Shown here in pieces: positions 59,735 to 64,000 of a stretch of 64,000 nucleotides of DNA. Positions within the stretch are counted from its first letter, which is position 1. Each line of letters opens with the position of its first letter. The notes below the pieces were generated by a model. The model saw only the letters and a program-made list of their open reading frames with translations, searched no databases and was not told the origin of the DNA. Source of the DNA: Rhabditophanes sp. KR3021 (Eukaryota; Nematoda; Chromadorea; Rhabditida; Alloionematidae); contig CAUJLY010000002.1 of NCBI GenBank assembly GCA_963281155.1, positions 4,216,001 to 4,280,000 on the forward strand, given 5' to 3'. The position numbers and the translations under genes are program-made.

Positions 59735-62700
59735 TTGTTTAACATTTTTAGATCAACGATTGTCGTGATTTATAGGTTTGCTTAAGATGAGAGTATATCA
59801 CTTCTTGATGTAATGGCCAGACAATAGATAAACATATTTATACTTTAAACAATAATGGCAAAACATTTTCTTAATAGCATATTATTCCTCATTTTATCTA
59901 TTTTTTATATTGAAAATCATTTTCTTTAATTAACACCCTTTCTTATAACAGTCTAAATAACCCATCATCCTAACAATATTTGGACTATATAAATAGATGA
60001 ATAAAATCTATATACACATAATTTTATATTTTAATGTTGCATTTTGTGCAAGACTCTTAAGGATGTCATCTGATGATAGGCCATTGCTCTTAACAAACAC
60101 GTTACCCTTTTCTTTTAAACTTTTTTTACATTTTGTTTTGTTTAAAAAAGACTTAACTTGGGGCTGGTGGCATAATTATTTTGCTCACATTTTTTAACTC
60201 AAGTAACATTTCCATTAAATAGTCGGCTTAACTTTTCAATTATATTTTCCTATAATGCTTTTATTATTATGTTACATTTGTTTTTCTTAAATGACAAACA
60301 AAATTTAATGTCCAGACATCTTTCTTCTCTTTCATATCCCTTTTTTTCTTATCTTAAGAATTACCTTTATTATAGCAATAGATATATAATATTTATACAC
60401 TCAACTTATCTGTACAAGTTTAGGACAAAATTAATTTATATTCACTCTCATGTATCCAATTGAATATTTGAAAGATGGGACACATACCACTTTTTAAACT
60501 GATAACTCTCCGCACCATTATTAAAATAATTTTTAAAAAGACTAACTTGCGTATCTTCCTTTGAAAGTGCAACAAATGGAAATAAATTCATGCCTTTGAT
60601 ACATATTGTGGCTTTTTACACGTCGGTTCCCTTTAATGATTGTGCATGTTTGGTGGATACATTTTTGGGTCGGATTACTTTATCACCACAAAAAAGTAAA
60701 AAAATATTCGCATATCCTTTTTAGGACCATTTAGATGCTTGGATGTTTGTTGGTAAAGAAAGGTTTAATAACAATACACTTATGTTTGCACAATGAGAAT
60801 ACGTCATTTATCATACTACAGAATTTGCACCTCAAACATACCATGTCTTCTTTTATTTTTATCTGTTTTCTGCAGAATTTTGCTTTAACAAAATGTTGCC
60901 CCTTTTTGAACCCGCTATCATCTTTTGATGAAAAGATTAGATGTGTATGTTATAAATATACACATATTTTTAATAGCTTCATTAACAGCCTTTTGCATTC
61001 GATTGTCTTTTGGTGGTAGGAAATATAGATATAGATAAATATATGTCAACACGTACAACTAGGCAGGATGGTTCTTTGTAGTATGATGGGCATTAGCATC
61101 CACACACATTTGTAATTTGAGCTGTTGTGATCAAATTGATCAAGGAAAAACCTCTGTCACCAAACATCACCAAATAAGTATGACACAAAAAAATTACCAA
61201 AAAAAGAGCTTCTTTCTTCCATTTGAAACATCACCACCATAAAGTATATTAAATTAAAATGATTATGACACCTGATGGTTAATAAAAATATATAAATATT
61301 CCTACTCGCTTCGCTACATACACATCTATCTACCTTCGTATGCTCAAAAACATCCCTTCTTCAATTTCGACTTCTTCTTTTCTTAGGCGACCGCTTACTT
61401 GCCGCTATGATTTTTTTGTTGTCAAAAGAGTGTGTATCCTTTTTGATATAAATATATATACTTATATACATATTATCATTTATTTGTATATTAGTATAAT
61501 ATGCATTATCATACTTTCACATAATAAATTCAAATATTTTCACTAATAATATATAAATCAACATGACAATCGTCCGAAGCTCTCTCTTTAAAAAGATATC
61601 ATCAGAATGTTTAAAATTCATCTTCCCCACACTGATATTTTACTTTTTTAAAGTGTTGGCGTCACTGATATTTCACTTTCTGGAGTTTAATCGCCACTGA
61701 TATTTCATTTTTTGAAGTTTTGTCTTCAGGCAACACTTCACTATCTTATTTTATCTTTTAGGAAAATTGATTATTTTTTAGCTATATTGTTGATCATTAG
61801 TTATGTATGATGTTATCTAACAAGATTCAGGAAGTTAAATCACAAATACATCCTTATTGTGGAGTTAAGAATGGAAAGTTAGTTTGTAAAAACAATTTAA
61901 ATAGAATTGTTCCGACTAAATGAAAAATACCCACCCGAGTAGTACAAATTGTATATTACTAGTATATTAGTATATTGTTATGTGTGTTCCATTGCTTTAT
62001 ATGATTTTTTGACTCTTACTTCAATTACACTCCCTTGCTGGACGGCATCCTATTAAAAATATATCTTAATAGTGGAGATACATTTAAGTATTCAACGGTT
62101 AGCTGTCAATTTGTAGGAGATGTAGTTTATAAAAATTCAAACAAAAAGAAGACATCCAAAAACAAACAGCCAAAAGTCATTAGTAATGCCTTGTTTTTGA
62201 TAAACTCTTTTCCATTGAAATGTCTTGACTTTGACTTTTACATGTTAGGTTACTTTTTACACAATTTCCTGCAAAAATGTCGTAGGAAGAAGTGATACAT
62301 TTTTGCAAGCAACACATTAAGATGTGATAAGTATATTGTGTAATAACGAAATTGATGAATATTAAATGACAGATCATTATTTTATTAACACATTTAATTT
62401 ATCAAGTCATTTGAAGTTGAAATTTGGGTCGTTAATGTAATATTTTTTGGTAGAACTATTTATAGTGCAACTTCGTCATATTCGTAAACATATAAGATGA
62501 AATCTAACATACATAATATCTTTCCATCTACATTACCATCACTTTGACTGTTTATTTTGATTAGCCTGATCTTGTACTTGACGTGAACTTTTATATAAAC
62601 ATTTAAATGAACAATTACTTTCCAGAGGGACTGCTTCAGAATCCATGGTGACTAGTTCACCATTCTCACTCAACGAAATTTGTACTGATTACATATTCTT

Positions 62701-62857
62701 GATTTGTTTCAAATTTGATACATTTTTTAATATTTTAATATACCAAGAATTGGACAGAGATTAATATTTTCTCACTTAACAAGAAATCACTCCGAGTGAT
62801 TAAGCTATTTAATCTATCTAATCTATCTAAGAACAACACATTTGTGCCAAACAGATT
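59735..62857. other. Long intron of the cyclase locus (right)
   Basis: AT-rich, several short ORFs without support. Contains the minisatellite at 61630. The last part should be the upstream region of the exon at 62858. Confidence 0.35.
61630..61727. repeat. Three tandem ~33-bp repeats
   Basis: Each unit starts cactgatattt and is followed by a ttt-rich and then a gtt-containing tail; units begin at 61630, 61663 and 61695 (33 and 32 bases). Confidence 0.7.
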
Positions 62858-63027
62858 ATGAAAACATACCTGCTACTACCGTCAATTTTATTTTTATTTC
62901 TATATTCGAGTTATTTAAATGGGGCTCTAACACAAGTACAGCAAACATACCCTAATTTGAAACCACCTTTTCCTTTCAATGTTCTATTAGTATTACCTGC
63001 AAATGAATCAGAATACGATCATTTCAG
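62858..63027 (+). CDS. gcy-28: Alternative N-terminus C of the receptor cyclase (first exon, partial)
   Basis: ATG at 62858 follows an acceptor-like aacag and opens 56 codons to a gtacta donor in phase 2. The peptide is a signal sequence (LLLPSILFLFLYSSYLNG) then FNVLLVLPANESEYDHF, which is the first strand of an ANF-receptor domain, parallel to HGALFLPSATRE in A and MHILLPVPAE in B. Its outgoing phase (2) differs from A and B, so it must reach its own further exons past the window. Short exon, so the assignment is less certain than A and B. Confidence 0.45.
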
Positions 63028-63099
63028 GTACTAGTTTAATGGGGGTATGCAAATTTATTAAAGCTAAAGGGGAATACAAAATATTAAATTTATCATCAC

Positions 63100-63970
63100 A
63101 ATTCATCTTAAGATCAAACGTCATTTTGACCAAGATATCGGCGACAGCGCATGCATTCACACTATTAAGCAAGTAGACTCCGGGCATACTACATTTACCA
63201 TGATCACAATTGGTGCCTTGTCCCTTGAATCTTTCGACTAAGATGTGTCCAAGTTTTCAGCAAGTTCTTTTGTAGGTACTGGTAACTTGAGATGGGAAGT
63301 TTCGACTGGCGTTTCAGCTGAATGGTTTCTAATCTTGTCCATTCTAGTCTCTTTTTTCCAAACAGATCACCGTTCTTAATTGCGCGATTGTACTGTGGAA
63401 GCGTTGAATAATTCTGACTTCCTCTTCAGACTCGCCGGTGTAGAAAATTCTTTTCTTGTGCAATAGATAATTGGAGAGAATGTCGTCCACGTTTCTTGGG
63501 TCAATGAGGAAATATACATAAGCTTGGCATTCCTCAGAAGCAGTTTTCCAACCTAGCCAAACCTTGTTCATCCTTGCACAATTCTTCACAAAGACGTGAT
63601 TGAATGTGTTTAGCTAATGCACCATCATTGATCACTAATTTGCAGTGTGTGCAATGTTCTTCTTCAGTATGATATTCCAATAAGGCTTGATTGTTAAATT
63701 TGAGGGGACATTTCTTACACTCAAACTTGGGTTTTTGAAATGGATATGCAACAGGTCTTTTCATTTTGTAGCCTACTTCTTCGGAATTAATAACATCTCC
63801 CAAATGTTGCTCCATTTTCTTAACTTGTCTATGGTTTAAATTATTGACAAAATCGGAGGAAATGTTTCCCATTTCGAATTCAAGAAATCTTCAAAAGTAG
63901 CCATAAATATTCTTTTCCATCCTTAGTCGTAATCACGTAGAAATTCATCTTTCCAACATCATCGGCAGTC
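63100..63970 (-). pseudogene. C2H2 zinc-finger-containing ORF with several frameshifts
   Basis: Successive open stretches in different frames on the minus strand: TADDVGKMNFYVITTKDGKE (from ~63965), DFLNSKWETF (~63890), then 63872-63535 with FECKKCPLKFNNQALLEYHT and EEHCTHCKLVINDGALAKHI (C-x2-C...H zinc fingers), then 63589-63344 with GWKTASEECQAYVYFLIDPR, then KRLEWTRLETIQLKRQSKL (~63360-63300). At least three shifts with no room for introns. Decayed gene or mobile-element gene; it may continue beyond 64000. Lies antisense behind exon C. Confidence 0.5.
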
Positions 63971-64000
63971 TGCTCAATTAGCAAATCCATCAATTGCACA

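Noticed and set aside
60735..61019. 94-codon plus-strand ORF
   Set aside because: No recognisable domain, biased Phe/Ile/Leu content as expected for AT-rich DNA.

Overview
The window is nuclear DNA of a nematode. It is strongly AT-rich by eye. Genes carry short introns with gtaag...tttag borders, and several start codons lie 1-10 bases after a 3' splice-type 'tttag', as expected for spliced-leader trans-splicing. It also holds nematode-restricted genes: a myotactin-like giant FN3 protein, an SSQ-type sperm protein, nematode-type chemoreceptors and an operon-like cluster. I cannot name the genus. All exon joins were read by hand from frame, splice borders and protein continuity.

Layout. 1-12617 (-): the first 17 exons (about 2,190 residues) of a signal-peptide plus fibronectin-III-array protein, best matched to myotactin (LET-805); its 3' part lies before base 1. 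Three broken copies of one unidentified coding unit lie on the opposite strand in its introns. 12618-18394: a gene-poor 5.8 kb. 18395-21333 (-): neutral sphingomyelinase, mitochondrial ribosomal protein uL22m and the splicing factor CCDC12 follow head to tail about 190 bases apart, like an operon; a CISD3-type double-CDGSH iron-sulfur gene is divergent. 22418-23155 (-): an SSQ-like sperm gene built from repeated exon-intron units with GC-AG introns. 23845-24861 (-): an F-box gene. 26117-28422 and 35737-38160 (-): four related 7TM receptors, two intact, one clearly dead, one with a single frameshift. Between them: an SLC10-type transporter (-), an unidentified membrane protein (+), a kappa-class GST (+), COP9 signalosome subunit 3 (-), PTPMT1 (+) and a broken small membrane-protein gene. 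38555-39326 holds very small split ORFs, including a 46-residue single-pass membrane peptide. 40062-41651 (-) holds two unidentified genes.

From 46191 to the right edge, three separate signal-peptide exons (46191, 51879, 62858) each open a Venus-flytrap (ANF-receptor) ligand-binding domain. The first two run through parallel exon pairs and end at the same place and phase (1). This looks like the 5' half of a receptor guanylate cyclase gene (GCY-28 type) with alternative, non-interchangeable ligand-binding halves that would splice to a shared body beyond base 64000. I consider this the most interesting system here. Its long introns hold a MITE-like element, minisatellites and several decayed coding fragments, including a frameshifted C2H2 zinc-finger ORF at the right end.

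The genes do not form one pathway. The meaningful groups are the three-gene operon-like cluster, two tight divergent promoters (CISD3/sphingomyelinase, PTPMT1/CSN3), the chemoreceptor cluster with birth and death of copies, and the multi-start cyclase locus.
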